Source of the DNA: Spisula solida
Lineage: Eukaryota; Mollusca; Bivalvia; Venerida; Mactridae
Reading direction: 5' to 3'
Length of the DNA: 64,000 bases
Assembly: GCA_947247005.1 (NCBI GenBank)
Contig: OX365955.1
Coordinates: forward strand, 31,661,822-31,725,821
Position numbers and translations under genes: made by a program. This document shows, piece after piece, positions 1 through 10,456 of this stretch. Under the pieces are notes generated by a model. The model saw only the letters and a program-made list of their open reading frames with translations, had not been told where the DNA came from and searched no databases. Within the stretch, counting starts at the first letter, position 1. Every line of letters starts with the position of its first letter.

Positions 1-111
1 ATACATCAAATATAAAACAATATTGCCTGAAATACATCAAATATCATACAATTTTGCCTGAAATACATCAAATATAAAACAATATTGCCTGAAATACATC
101 AAATATCATAC
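1..111. repeat. 31-bp tandem repeat at window edge
   Basis: About 3.6 copies of a 31-bp unit (AATACATCAAATAT... ATTGCCTGA) start at bases 1, 31, 62 and 93. Units alternate between an AAAACAA and a CATACAA variant in the middle. The array continues past the left edge of the window, so its full length is unknown. Confidence 0.85.
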
Positions 112-1028
112 ACAACATGTACAGTAAAACATCATCAATCCTATACTCCATGGAAACCCATTTTGCTTCATTTGTTTATTCGAGTTTAAAAGTGTTTCTC
201 AATAATTTTTTGAGTTATTTTTGAGTTATATAATTATGGCAGTACGTTCACCTAACCTGTTTTCCTGGGCTGACTATCCTATTTAACCAGTGTGAAACAA
301 ATATTTCCAAGCCAATATATGTCACCAGTAGGTTTTAATTAACAAATATTTTCAAATAACTGGCATGGAGGTGGTAAAATTCAGTCTTGTCATTAATAAA
401 ATAATAAGACAATATTTTGTAATAGCAATGTTGTATTGTTTTGTGAAGAATTGCATAAATTCAACAACAAAATAAAATAACCAACAATCAATTTTAATTA
501 TCTTTCTAAAAAAAATCAGAAATTTGAAAATATACGAATTTACATCACAATCTCACGAAATTGAATTTTCATCAAACTACTCATAATTTAATGTCAAAGA
601 ATTTATCAATTTACTTCACAGTATAATGTGCTCACAGAGAAGGCAATGTCACGCACAAAATAATCAAGATAAGTTCTACGCCATCATTTTCAAAATTAGG
701 TGTTTTCACAGCTCTCGAGACATAACAAATTATCTTGTCAGTGAAAGTCAGAATGACAGCGTAATACAGAGAAGCAGGCGGTGAGAATACACACGTTAAT
801 ATTGTCGAATTGTCAAGTTTTTCCAGGGTCAGCTGATATTCATCAGTATACCAAGAATGGCATGCATTAAATAATTCAATACACAGAATGTCAATTATTT
901 AGTCGAGAGATGCAAAATGTCAAATTTGTTTGTTGTGCTGTTTAATTAAGTAATGTGAATAAGTGAAAGGATGTCATGTCAAATGTTTACTGGCTCTGAG
1001 GTACAGGTTCTAATGATATCCAACTATA
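112..1028. other. Intron 3 sequence, nothing recognised
   Basis: AT-rich DNA without a recognisable exon, RNA gene or transposon end. By position it lies inside the third intron of the minus-strand mob2 gene, downstream of the 2781-2877 exon. Confidence 0.4.
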
Positions 1029-1400
1029 TTTGGTGACACTGTCTTTGAATGCAGCCCTGTCATTGATCAATTCTGACATTGTGCTCAAAACCAACCAATC
1101 CTAAATGCAAATTCTTAGACTGGTTTCCAAACACATGAATTTTGTTATAGTTTTGTTGACCATTATTACATTTTGTGACCCAGTCTCTGAATGCAACCCT
1201 GCCATAGGTCAATTTTAAAATTGTGCTCAGAACCACCAACCAATCACAGACTCAAGTTCTGAGGATGTTTTCCAAACTCATATTTATAACAGTTTTGAGG
1301 GCATATGTTTGGTGAACAAGTCTGTAAAAGCAGCCCTGTCATTGGTCAATTTTAAAATTGTGCTTTAAACAAACCAAATAAGAAGCTAAGGTCTGCGAAC
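1029..1400. repeat. Degenerate ~140-bp tandem repeat, about 2.7 copies
   Basis: Three diverged units start near 1029, 1171 and 1308, spacing 142 and 137 bp. Each carries the ordered words TTTGGTGAC-like, GAATGCAGCCCTG, TTGGTCAATTTTAAAATTGTGCT and ACCAACCAATC. The divergence indicates an old duplication. Confidence 0.7.
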
Positions 1401-2362
1401 TCACATAGTAGATCAAGGAAAAACTGATTAAATAGTCATCACGTTACAAAATGATTGAAGTTTGTACTATCTACACTGTATTGAGATTTAAAAATATTTC
1501 AACGAGTTTTGACCAATCAGCCGTCAGGCGACCTGTCTAACACACTCATAAATATTTACGTGAAAATGATAAAATGCTGTTGAAACATAAATCTTCTAAA
1601 CTTCAGAAGACTTTAACATTAAGTAGGCACTTAAAGTCGTCCAAAAGTTCAGCTTTTTATCGCTATGACAATTCTGACCGCGTTTAAATGGTCAAGTATT
1701 TCAATTTACGATATAACAGCAAATACTGCATACAAGTAGTTGGACCAAATTTCTTTAAGCCATATTAGGAAATTTACATAAAACACTATTTTTGAATAGT
1801 TAATGCTAAGTCATTACAGAAAATTTACATAAGAATTTGTACGTACATTCAATGTATACATTTGAACAAGACATTGACAGACAAACTAACACAGCAGGTT
1901 ACAAAGCCCCGATCATTAACAACCACAAAACCAATTTTCAAATTTTCTTTTCTTTAGAACTTTAACTGGTTATAAAAGAATGTCTGTAAGTCTATATCAT
2001 TCAATACGATGCTTTCCTCATGGTGTTTTGTAATCAAATTTGTCCATAAAATCTTGCTTGGATTGGCAACAGAATTTCTCAAGAATGGTCGGTCAGTCAC
2101 CTTAGGAAAAATTATTGGCAGATCTCGACTGTTGTTAAGTTACGTGTATTTCAATTTCGAGTTTTTTTAAATTGATTTTAGCGGATTTTTATTATGAAAA
2201 GAAAACTAGGGATTTCAAAAGAACAGAGAGGCTTTTCTGATTTGTCTTTGAAATTCTCTGCTTGGTAGATATTTCACGTTCTAGTAAATTAAATACGACT
2301 TTTGTGTCAATTAATCGTGTGTGCATGGAATGATATAGAAGTTTTTTGATGTTTTAAAAACC
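1401..2362. other. Intron 3 sequence, nothing recognised
   Basis: AT-rich DNA with no supported feature. The next mob2 exon, expected to encode a QYYW-like segment after the Asn-Val at the end of the 2781-2877 exon, was looked for on the minus strand here and not found. Confidence 0.4.
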
Positions 2363-2663
2363 TTCTGGGCTGGTATTTGTAAAGCATCTTTTATAAACGT
2401 ACTGGGCTGGTATTCGTAAAGTATCTTTTATAAACGTTCTGGGCTGGTATTCGTAAAGTATCTAGGTAGAAAACTAAGAATTTTATAAAAATCCTTAAAT
2501 ATTTTAGCAAAATATGGCAATCACAATAATTGATTTTTTTTGTACATGTGTAAAGCATTGGCTTATCTGCAATTTGAGGGAAATACGCCAGCTCAAATTT
2601 ATAGTTCTTAAGTCAAAATATTTAAGTTTTCAACTAAGATGCTTTGTGAATACCTGAGCCCAG
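2363..2663. mobile_element. Foldback (inverted-repeat) element with internal 37-bp duplication
   Basis: The sequence CTGGGCTGGTATTCGTAAAG (from about 2439) recurs in imperfect inverted form as the complement of 2560-2663 (CTGGGCTCAGGTATTCACAA on the minus strand). Similarity extends through AGTATCT...AAAACT and the ATATTTT tract. The left arm is present 2.75 times as a 37-bp tandem (2363, 2400, 2437). This fits a non-autonomous foldback or MITE-type element whose left end was tandemly amplified. No target duplication was found and no superfamily is assigned. Confidence 0.55.
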
Positions 2664-2780
2664 GAGTTGTTTGGAATATGCCAGTTCAAATTCATAACTT
2701 TCGTCGAAATATTTGATCCCTGGAGTTGTTAGGATGGTAAATTACCTTCTTTTTACAGTCATATATAACAGTATACTTAC

Positions 2781-2877
2781 ACGTTGCCTGGTCCGGTCAT
2801 GGTTGCACATGTTTCACTAGTACAGTACTCGGATATCACACCAAACATTAAATTTACATGGTTAAAAAATGAAACAG
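2781..2877 (-). CDS. mob2: MOB kinase activator 2, exon 3 (zinc-site exon)
   Basis: This 97-bp exon encodes about 32 residues (A-V-S-F-F-N-H-V-N-L-M-F-G-V-I-S-E-Y-C-T then SETCATMTGPGNV). It has a pyrimidine-rich acceptor (TTTCTCGTTTCAG, just above 2877) and a donor GTAAGTATAC just below 2781. It takes one base from the previous exon (phase 1, giving Ala) and leaves GT of a Val codon (phase 2). The EYCTSETC motif holds the paired cysteines (Cys80 and Cys85 if exon 1 at 60867 is used) that in MOB proteins bind zinc with two later histidines. HVNLMFGVISEYC is typical of the family core. MOB2 binds and modulates NDR/LATS-type kinases, with links to Hippo-like signalling and morphogenesis. The histidine pair and C-terminal half must lie beyond base 1. 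MOB1 or MOB3 is less likely because the preceding exon fits MOB2 better. Confidence 0.9.
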
Positions 2878-3279
2878 CTGAAACGAGAAATAAAATACAA
2901 GATTTAACACCCATTATACGTGATACAATGTCTGATGCAAAATTGAAACAGTTGTAACCCACCTCTATCAGACTACAATAAAATATGTATAATCATCATT
3001 CACTGGTTACTCACAGTATTCAATACAAATGTCTAACAGTTTGCCAGACAATACCATTATAAAGTTGTAATAACATTATATTTCAAAATAAAATGGTTGT
3101 ATTTGACCTTCACTTTGAGAAACAATTGTAAAGTCATCATTTTGTGAGAGGGTAATTTTTTTTTGACTTCCCAAAATGTTGAGACTTTCTTATCCAACAG
3201 CCTCTAAATAACAGCCATATTGTGTGCGTCACCTCATTTTATGTTGTTTTAAGTCCCACTTAGTCTCGTGCAGAACCCT

Positions 3280-3425
3280 GGATATCGAGCTCAGAAAGAC
3301 GAGGATATCAAGCTCAGAAAGACAAGGATATCGAGCTCAAAAAGACGAGGATATCGAGCTCAGAAAGACAAGGATATCGAGCTCAGAAAGACGAGGATAT
3401 CAAGCTCAGAAAGACGAGGATATCG
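3280..3425. repeat. 23-bp minisatellite, 6.3 copies
   Basis: Six tandem copies of a 23-bp unit (GGATATCGAGCTCAGAAAGA + CGA) with few substitutions, each carrying GATATC and usually GAGCTC. The unit is not a multiple of three, so successive copies are read in different frames. The two overlapping open frames here (about 70-76 codons) are products of the repeat and not a gene. Confidence 0.9.
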
Positions 3426-3446
3426 TGGGGAGAGGCCAAAGCCTAG

Positions 3447-3515
3447 GCTACTGACCGTACAAGATGGAGAGCTGTGGTGAAGGCCCTATGATCGGAGTGA
3501 ACAGGAATAAGTAAG
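3447..3515 (+). mobile_element. LINE-type retrotransposon 3' end remnant
   Basis: Frame from 3447 reads ATDRTRWRAVVKAL then stop (3447-3491), followed by GGAGTGAACAGGAATAAGTAAGTAAG. A DR-x-x-WR-x-x-V-x-AL segment close to a stop, then a short AAGT-type tail, is the usual C-terminal end and tail of some animal LINE reverse-transcriptase ORFs. Only the last few dozen bases are present, as expected for extreme 5' truncation. The exact clade (RTE, L2 or CR1-like) cannot be settled from this length. Confidence 0.5.
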
Positions 3516-3556
3516 TAAGTCTTGTCAACAATATATTTTAGTTATATGGAATATAC

Positions 3557-3900
3557 CCAGTCACCTGACACCATGAGACAAACCAGCAATTTCCAGGAAC
3601 TAACCCAGTCACATTATCCTGACACCAGTTCAACCAGTAATTTCCAGGCACTACTCAGTCACATTATCCTGACACCAGTTCAACCAGTAATTTCCAGGCA
3701 CTACCCAGTCACATTATCCTGACACCAGTTCAACCAGTAATTTCCAGGCACTACCCAGTCACATTATCCTGACACCAGTTCAACCAGTAATTTCCAAACA
3801 CTACCCTCATATGCGGAGCATCAAGCAAGGGATCTATACCAGTACCATTTTTAACAACTTGGTATGTTGCGGCCCGGCATCAAACACGAGACTTTTATGG
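3557..3900 (-). mobile_element. Antisense SINE copy with tandemly amplified internal segment
   Basis: Read on the minus strand, this stretch matches the SINE at 38164-38810 in order: a GCGGCC-rich piece near 3872, then ATGGTACTGGTAT-like sequence (complement of 3837-3850), then GGTGTCAGGATAATGTGACT. The last piece lies within a 50-bp unit repeated four times plus a degenerate first copy. The tRNA-like head is not clearly preserved. Assignment rests on within-window similarity. Confidence 0.5.
3605..3804. repeat. 50-bp minisatellite, 4 copies plus one diverged
   Basis: Units at 3605, 3655, 3705 and 3755 are nearly identical (CCAGTCACATTATCCTGACA...CAGGCACTAC). A diverged copy precedes them at about 3557-3604. 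A single copy of the core GTGTCAGGATAATGTGACT occurs in the SINE at 38.7 kb, so the array probably arose by expansion inside a SINE copy. Confidence 0.9.
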
Positions 3901-4029
3901 CAGACGTGCATAATCCCTCTACATATTATGGCCACATTGTTTGTCTTGAAGAGCAACTAACTGTGAGCTTCAAGGTTGGAATTCAGTGTTTAATTTCATC
4001 AAATTATAAAATATAATCAGAACACTTAC

Positions 4030-4196
4030 CATGAGTGGCCAACCACTCGTTATAATCTAAATATTCTGGAAGCGAGACAAGTCTATAAAAGTCTGTGTCT
4101 GTTATACGTTCTCGTACAAACTGTTCTTCTAAATACTGTCTATATTCATCCTGTAAGGGCGGAGTCGGAGAATCTTTGTCTTTTCTACGACCTTTC
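4030..4196 (-). CDS. mob2: MOB kinase activator 2, exon 2
   Basis: This 167-bp exon encodes 55 whole codons (KGRRKDKDSPTPPLQDEYRQ, then YLEEQFVRERITDTDFYRLV, SLPEYLDYNEWLATH). The acceptor is TATATTTTCAG just above 4196 and the donor GTAAGTGTT just below 4030. It begins with one base completing a codon (needs a phase-2 upstream exon) and ends with G of the next Ala codon. The basic KGRRKDK stretch, then YLEEQF...RITDTDF...LVSLP...DYNEWLATH, is the N-terminal part of the MOB fold. YLE-x(4)-ARITD-like and LP-x(3)-D-x-NEWLA patterns point to MOB2 more than to MOB1, MOB3 or MOB4. The protein is a cytoplasmic or nuclear NDR-kinase regulator. The preceding exon is assigned to 60867-60883, with alternatives at 35160 and 22899. 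Confidence 0.92.
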
Positions 4197-4369
4197 CTGA
4201 AAATATACAATATATAAACTGTCAGTATGTAATTTTAAGTATTTTTGCTTTTATGGAGTTTAAACGTCACTTTTTAAGCAAGTAGCAAGTTTGCAGTTTC
4301 ATATTCTTTTCAGAGGACTGACTATGACTTGTGCTTTCCAGCAATTTAGTCATCAATTGGTACATTATA

Positions 4370-4604
4370 CAGGGTTCTACTGAGGCATAATGCCCAATCC
4401 TGAATATAAGACGCAAGTCTGTTTCGAATGCCATTACCACACATATCTACACCAAAACTCAGTTTCAAACGTAGTTCTATTGTCAAAATTTAGCTAAAAA
4501 ATTTCAAATGACCATAACTCAGTCAATACTTGGTATTTTTTTATCATTCGTTCCATTGCAGCTAATCCGGAATTCCGGATTAATCCGGAATAATAGGACC
4601 CCTG
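4370..4604. mobile_element. hAT-like MITE with CAGGG ends
   Basis: Begins CAGGGTTCTACTGAG and ends with the complement of CAGGGGTCCTATTATTCCGG. It is flanked on both sides by ATTATA (4364-4369 and 4605-4610), a likely target duplication. Near the right end is the palindrome ATCCGGAATTCCGGAT, shared with the element at 21085-21354. There is no coding capacity. CAGGG termini suggest hAT ancestry, although a 6-bp duplication is shorter than the usual 8 bp. Confidence 0.6.
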
Positions 4605-4879
4605 ATTATAATTTATCTTTCTGCAAGCAGCTGAAAACATTCCCACATAAAGCAGAGGCCTGGAGGATGTAAGATCTTAGCTCAGTGTCTCGATCTTACC
4701 TAGCCCTGGCTTACACAGGTCACACATAGTTTATGGATCTCACCCAGACCTTTAAATAGATTCATTTTGCTTCCTTGTCAGTGATCAAAACAAAGCTTCT
4801 GCAGGTTGCCATTAAGCCTATGATTCAAACTGAGGCCTCACAGGTGCACAGTGTATAAACGAGTCAACTTTCAGTTATC

Positions 4880-5012
4880 GCAATAATGAGTACACATTGA
4901 ATTGTATAGGATTGCAATAATGAGTACAGTGATGGAAAATCACCGGATGTTTCAATCACAATAAGGAGTACACGTTGAATTGTATAGTATCACAATAATG
5001 AGTACAGTGATT
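4880..5012. repeat. Two-copy ~54-bp direct repeat
   Basis: The block CAATAATGAGTACAC...GAATTGTATAG...CAATAATGAGTACAGTGAT occurs at about 4880-4932 and again at 4958-5012, with a few substitutions and a 25-bp spacer. Confidence 0.7.
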
Positions 5013-5222
5013 TGGTTTATACGCGGTGAGGTGACCACCTTGTCCGTGGATTAAAGGTAACAATCCAGCTCACTCAGAGCCTACCTCTGTTGGAACAGTG
5101 TTAACTATGCAGGCACATGTTGTGATTGATTAAACCTAATCAGGTTATTTTAAAATATAACACAATATAAAATATTTATTACATGAAATATTGATAAGGT
5201 GATTGACACTCATAGCATACCT

Positions 5223-5302
5223 GCATTGAAATCAGTTAAAATGCATTGAAATACGTTAGAATGCATTGAAATCAGTTAAAATGCATTGAAATACGTTTAA
5301 AT
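5223..5302. repeat. 20-bp minisatellite in a 40-bp higher-order unit
   Basis: Four contiguous 20-bp units: units 1 and 3 read GCATTGAAATCAGTTAAAAT, and units 2 and 4 read GCATTGAAATACGTT plus a variant end. The A-B-A-B order shows that a 40-bp dimer was duplicated after the units diverged. Confidence 0.85.
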
Positions 5303-7917
5303 GAGTCTGTAAGGAAATATAATAAATGCATCAAAATGAGTCTCCATGGAGTATAGATTTAATCAACAATGCAAACAAAAGTTTATAATAATCAGTCAGA
5401 AAGATTTCAAGATAATTAAAATATAACAAAAGTACAAAAATTCAGTATTACAAACATCAAACAGATTGTCAGAACAAGACAATAGTGAATCAATATACCA
5501 CAGTATAATAACATCTGATGCTTTTGTTGTATAATTACAAAATCCTGATGGAAACTGAGACACGCATTTATTATTGAACCTAAAATACTGTAAACCCATG
5601 TTCATTTGGTCGGGACTCATGTTTTTTTTTTTTTAAGTCTCATATATATTTTTTTATCTACGTCATTGTGGTGAGTATTCATCATATACTATTTGTATAC
5701 AATTTCAGATACCCCCAATGCATGAGTGAAAGTTCCAAATTCTGAAAAACCTGAAAACAGGCCTTTTAGCTACACTCAAAAACCTGAAATTCAGACATGT
5801 GCCTGGAAACTTTCACCGATGCCATTGAGTTGAAAGGCCAGAAAAAGTTCACTACGGGCCAATTATGGGACATAAGTAACCACAAAAAAAAATATTTTGT
5901 TTTTGTTTGGCCACATGATGACCTAGTTTTGTTGCTAAAAGCATTCTATTTCTATTAAAGGATGTTTGAAATACATAAAGCCGGCATAGAAACAGGACAA
6001 TACGGGTCAATGACATAAAAACTATTAGTTAGACAATATACCATATTAGGTGATTTGATACCTTGAAACAATATCATTTTGTAATCAGCCAATATTCTAT
6101 AAACATTATCAATAACATACACACAATATAGAGTCCACAAGTTTGATGTAAACAAACAGGGGTGTTCAACTTTATAGTCCAGTTAGGATATTGTGACAGT
6201 GACGTTGCAGTTTATGTGTACGCAAAAAATCACAACCATTATCTAAACAGGTAGAGCGAAGGTTAGTATGTTCGTTTAGCATTGCAATTATAGTTGTTTG
6301 TACAGTATACGCTCGTAAGCCTTTATAATTGGTTTTACACCGTTATAGTGGACTCGACCGCGGCGTCACTGGATTTTTATCCTGACTGGACTATAATATC
6401 CTATATTTTAATTGTTTACAATGCCAGCTTAGCTTACACCACCTCATAGGTTGGTCACAAAGATCAAAGAAATCATGAAGAAGTTTATTGTTCACATCCC
6501 AGTGAAGTTTGGTTTTTATCAAGCTTCTAAAGATATTGTTAATCTGCTTGATTCATTGCTTGACCTTAACACCGGAACTAGATTGAAATAATACAAACAT
6601 AGATTGGACATTTTATCACTGGACAAATAAATTCCATGACACCCGCTCAGGGCTGTACAACTTAAAACTAAAAGTTAAAGCGATTAATGATATACTTTTA
6701 ATATTCAACCACTTCTGATGACATATTTTCATTTCTGTCTCCTTAATCACACATATTGTTTTGGTAAAGGGTTTAACTTAAATCCAAGTGAGACCCCTAA
6801 GCTGAAACCCTAGAAGGGGCTGAAACTAAAATCAAGTTAAAACATGATTATACGTCAGTCCTTCAATGGTTCCTAGTTATTGGACCTCCCTTCAAATCCC
6901 TGGCTAGTATAATCAACATCCTATGACCCCTCCAATCAAACCCAATGAATAAGGGCTACTACAATTTTCAACGAACAATTGCAAAATGGTGCCTTAAAAG
7001 ACATTATAGTAAGGCATAAATCACGCAAGTTGCTGAAGATGTTCAAACATAAAACTGTTCAGAAATGATGTTTAAGCATATAACTGTTTAGAAATACAAA
7101 GTACTCGTTCATTATGTCAAAAAAACAGCAAAGTCAGCAATTAGCAACTATAAATTATCACAATGCATGCAACTTCAGCTGAGAGGAAAATAGGCCACAA
7201 AGCTTAACTATTAAAATGACAATGAATCCTAAACTACAATGTGCATGAATGAGGCCGGTTTTGCAATGTCTCACCTAATTCAAAGCCCAATATCGATCAA
7301 AGTATTTATGTTATTGCAGTATAATTTTACATGTGTATTAATTGATCTTTCCTACGTGTGAATCAGTTTTGCCTTTTGTTTACAAATAAAAATAAAATGT
7401 CCATGTCCATTTTTGTTCAGTCTTGTGCATATCCACTTTTAGTGCATAATTGTATATATACTCTTTCAATCTACACTGATAACAAGCGGTCAGTCGACCA
7501 TGCAGCATTTATACCATGCATGTTTGTTTATTGATAAGGCTAGAGTTATCTCCGGCTACTAATCAGAGTAACTACACCAAACAGATAATATATTTCCTAA
7601 GTATGGCCCAGTTAACTGTTAATGTTTACAGTAAATAATCATTATGATTTTTTTTCTGAAAATTAACTTACTTCAATTAAAGTAAGAATCAAACCCATGA
7701 AATGCTACTGACATACATTTGACATGCTATCTAGACATCTGCACTACAATTATATATTGTCAATGGGTTATGTACAAAGACATTAGTACTGAAAAATGTT
7801 TTCTCAGCAAAAAATGAATCCGATTTGATATGAACAGATAATGTGCATAGAATTCATAATGATATGTCCAGGACTAGTCCCTGTCTAGCTGCCACCTTAT
7901 GTGCAAGCCTTCTGGTA
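5303..7917. other. Intron DNA, nothing recognised
   Basis: AT-rich intronic sequence. Short open frames near 5400-5620 and 5955-6155 (minus) show no familiar protein pattern and are not called. Words ending in CAGGCC/AGGCCTG near 5740-5770 resemble those at 53270-53415, but no element boundary could be set. Confidence 0.35.
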
Positions 7918-8091
7918 CAGTCAGATCTCGATATAACGACACCCGATATACTGACAAATTCATTATACTGACATCAAATATGGGGACAAAAGTATTAAAA
8001 TGCTCTTTATATCAATTCAGTATACTGACATATTCGTTATAATGACATTTTTCTTGGAAACAAACAGCGTCGTTGTATCGAGATCTGACTG
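7918..8091. mobile_element. pogo/Tigger-like MITE, TA-flanked
   Basis: Inverted ends CAGTCAGATCTCGATATAAC (left) and its near-exact complement (…GTATCGAGATCTGACTG, right), followed by ACGAC. It is flanked by TA on both sides (7916-7917, 8092-8093). The CTCGATATAACGAC motif near CAGT is characteristic of pogo/Tigger-type mariner relatives. Inside, GATATACTGACA, ATTATACTGACA, GTATACTGACA and TTATAATGACA echo the terminal motif. It is 174 bp with no coding capacity, so non-autonomous. Confidence 0.85.
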
Positions 8092-8380
8092 TATATTAAA
8101 CCTGTCAAAGTTTGTCCGTAAAGTAGATGTGTATAATGACATAAGAGACAAGTGAACACCATCACACCACAACGATAGTAACAATATACCATGTGAACCT
8201 AACAAGACAGCGGACAAGTCGGATGTAGGTATCAACAATTGCAATAAAATATGTCTACATTATTACCAAGTCATTTATTAAAGTACCTAAAGTGGGTTAA
8301 AATTGTCATCTCACTCGCAACAAACCTAAAAATATGATCACAAAACTAATTTATTCATTTACACATAATATGGTATCAAG

Positions 8381-8471
8381 CACAGGTAACTGTATCATTA
8401 ATAAACAGTACCTAAAAAAGATTTTTTTTTTTTTTTTTAGGTACTGTTTATTAATGATACAGTTGCCTGTG
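8381..8471. repeat. Near-perfect 39-bp hairpin with T-rich loop
   Basis: Left arm 8381-8419 pairs with right arm 8433-8471 with one mismatch (CACAGGTAACTGTATCATTA versus CACAGGCAACTGTATCATTA on the complement). The arms continue into A6/T runs, and the T tract spans about 8422-8438. This may be a very young foldback element or a recent inverted duplication. Confidence 0.9.
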
Positions 8472-9812
8472 GTATCAAGTAGCCAAATTTGGAAAGAAAA
8501 ATAATGTCACCTGATATTCAGAATCATATTCCTAAAATAACAATATACACTCAACCACTTTTTTAATTTGTCACTTTTTTCAATCCCGAATTACCTTTAA
8601 CTGTGATCACATTATTTGATGGCGAAAATGCAAAATTGATCGAATGACTGACCATGTTTACTTTGGCACATGATTTTGATTTTTAGTGATTTAAGTGTTA
8701 GGACAATTCCATATGACTGAATACTGTTGATCAGTAGGACTTCAAACAATATTAAGTCTTGATTACTGTTTGACTACATATTTGCATTCAGCTAGCTGCT
8801 TTAAAATTGAAAGGAAAACTGTACTGTTTTCTCCTGTATTTATAAATGCACAAACTTTTAAGTTAAAGCCCCCAATTTGCAAACACAAAATTGAAACAGG
8901 ACAAAATCAATTGACTTCATGGCAATCTAATTAGTTGTATAAATTAATTGGCAAGAAAATGAATTCTTTTGCATTCAACAGGTACTTGAAGGAAAGGAAT
9001 CAGAGAAAATATTTAGCGAAGACATTCAGCTCAGCATGCATAATTTTGTAGTTTTGTTTGGAAACGCATGCTTGCATCAATTCAATGTAATCCTACAATA
9101 CATGGATCATATTTCCGTTCCAGTACAGAATATATTTCCATATTACTCATGATATTTTATGCAGTATACTGTACATTATCAATTTCATGGGGAAATACTT
9201 TTGTTGATTGACCAAAATAACAAATCCACACAATTAATCGAACTTTAGAAAACAGAAAAGGGGACATTACGTCTTTGTTCAGCAAATTTTTTCCTTCTTT
9301 GATTGGTACCCATAAATGGACCAGTTTCCAATTGAAAAAAATGATGATTTTTCCCAATCCAAACCTGAAATTTCACGAACTATGAAAGAATGTTATATAT
9401 TTCTGACAAACAAACTCTGTTATAATGTTAATTATTAAACTGCGTTTGTCATTCAGATATAGATATGTTACATGCTCAGTATGTAGGGATTCCACTCAAA
9501 ATTAATTTCCCAATTCAGACAAAAGGGACATAATTTTTTCCCAATTTGACCAGACCCAGACCCAGACCCTTTCCCAAAATGGCAAAAAAACAAAATCACT
9601 GTCGTCTGTAATCAACAAATTAAAAATTATACAAAATGCATTTTTATCACCATCCACGAAAAATTGAATACCAACAAAAATCAATGATGATTAACATCAG
9701 ATCAGAAAGCCGGAGACAATAATGAGATATTGATGGTAAACAAACATTATATATTGGACGGCAACATTGAACATACCTCATCTTTTAGTAACAAGAAAAC
9801 CATGGAACATTA
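8472..9812. other. Intron DNA, nothing recognised
   Basis: AT-rich intronic sequence. TTTTTTCCCAA-type words near 9345, 9535 and 9570 recur near 40330-40380 but do not define an element. The ACCCAGACCCAGACCC triplet at 9550-9567 is a tiny 6-bp repeat. Confidence 0.35.
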
Positions 9813-10027
9813 CTGTGAAATCACTTATTTTCGTGGGTATCAAATTTCGTGAAATTTGATAAAAATGCATTTTCTTGGGGTTGTAAATTCGCAAAACATG
9901 AAAGGATAAAAACATGTTCATCATTAAAGAGGTTGATTAATTGTCAGGAATACTCATTATTTTAGTGGTTTAGTGCAACAACGAAATCAACGAAAATTTA
10001 ACTACCTCAAAAATAATGACTTTACAG
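9813..10027. mobile_element. TA-flanked MITE, family D copy 1
   Basis: The left end CTGTGAAATCACTTATTTTC (then GTGGG) is mirrored at the right end, where the complement reads CTGTAAAGTCATTATTTTTG. It is flanked by TA at 9811-9812 and 10028-10029. Length is 215 bp. The second copy at 33884-34100 shares the ends and internal TTTCGTGGG, GGATAAA and AAAATGCATTTT blocks. TA duplication and CTG ends fit a Tc1/mariner-derived non-autonomous element. Confidence 0.8.
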
Positions 10028-10456
10028 TAATACATCTTAGCAACAAGAAAATCAGGCTTGATTGATTCCAGAATATTTGGTGGGTCAACAACAATAACTG
10101 AGTATATTGCTAACCAGAGCACCAATGTCTTACACAATATTATTGGCAAACAACTGGTGATTGTATGTTGTATTATTGTAGAATGTTGTAATATTGTCGA
10201 CTATCACAGAATTGTCTGGTAGGCAATCAGCTGATCTCTTCTTGATCAAGCACGGGTATTATTGAAGAGATGTTCCCAATGCAGCATCTGATGTCCTGCA
10301 CTCTCAATGACCAATTACATAATTATGCACAGTCACTAGGCTGCATAATTTGGCATATTACCGGATCCTCGAGGCATTATCAAGATTTATCTTATTACAT
10401 AATTATGTCCATTGTTCATGAAATGACCATAATATGCTGGATACGAATGGTATTTG

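Larger units (their letters stand above)
2878..4029 (-). other. mob2: mob2 intron 2 (1,152 bp)
   Basis: Bounded by donor GTAAGTGTT (complement of 4021-4029) and acceptor TTTCAG (complement of 2878-2883), with matching phase 1 on both sides. It contains a 23-bp minisatellite, a LINE tail remnant and an antisense SINE, each listed separately. Confidence 0.85.

Noticed and set aside
112..2780. Next mob2 exon (expected after Asn-Val, with a YYW-like segment)
   Set aside because: Searched on the minus strand for the expected motif and for AG-exon-GT structure and not found. It must lie beyond the left edge.
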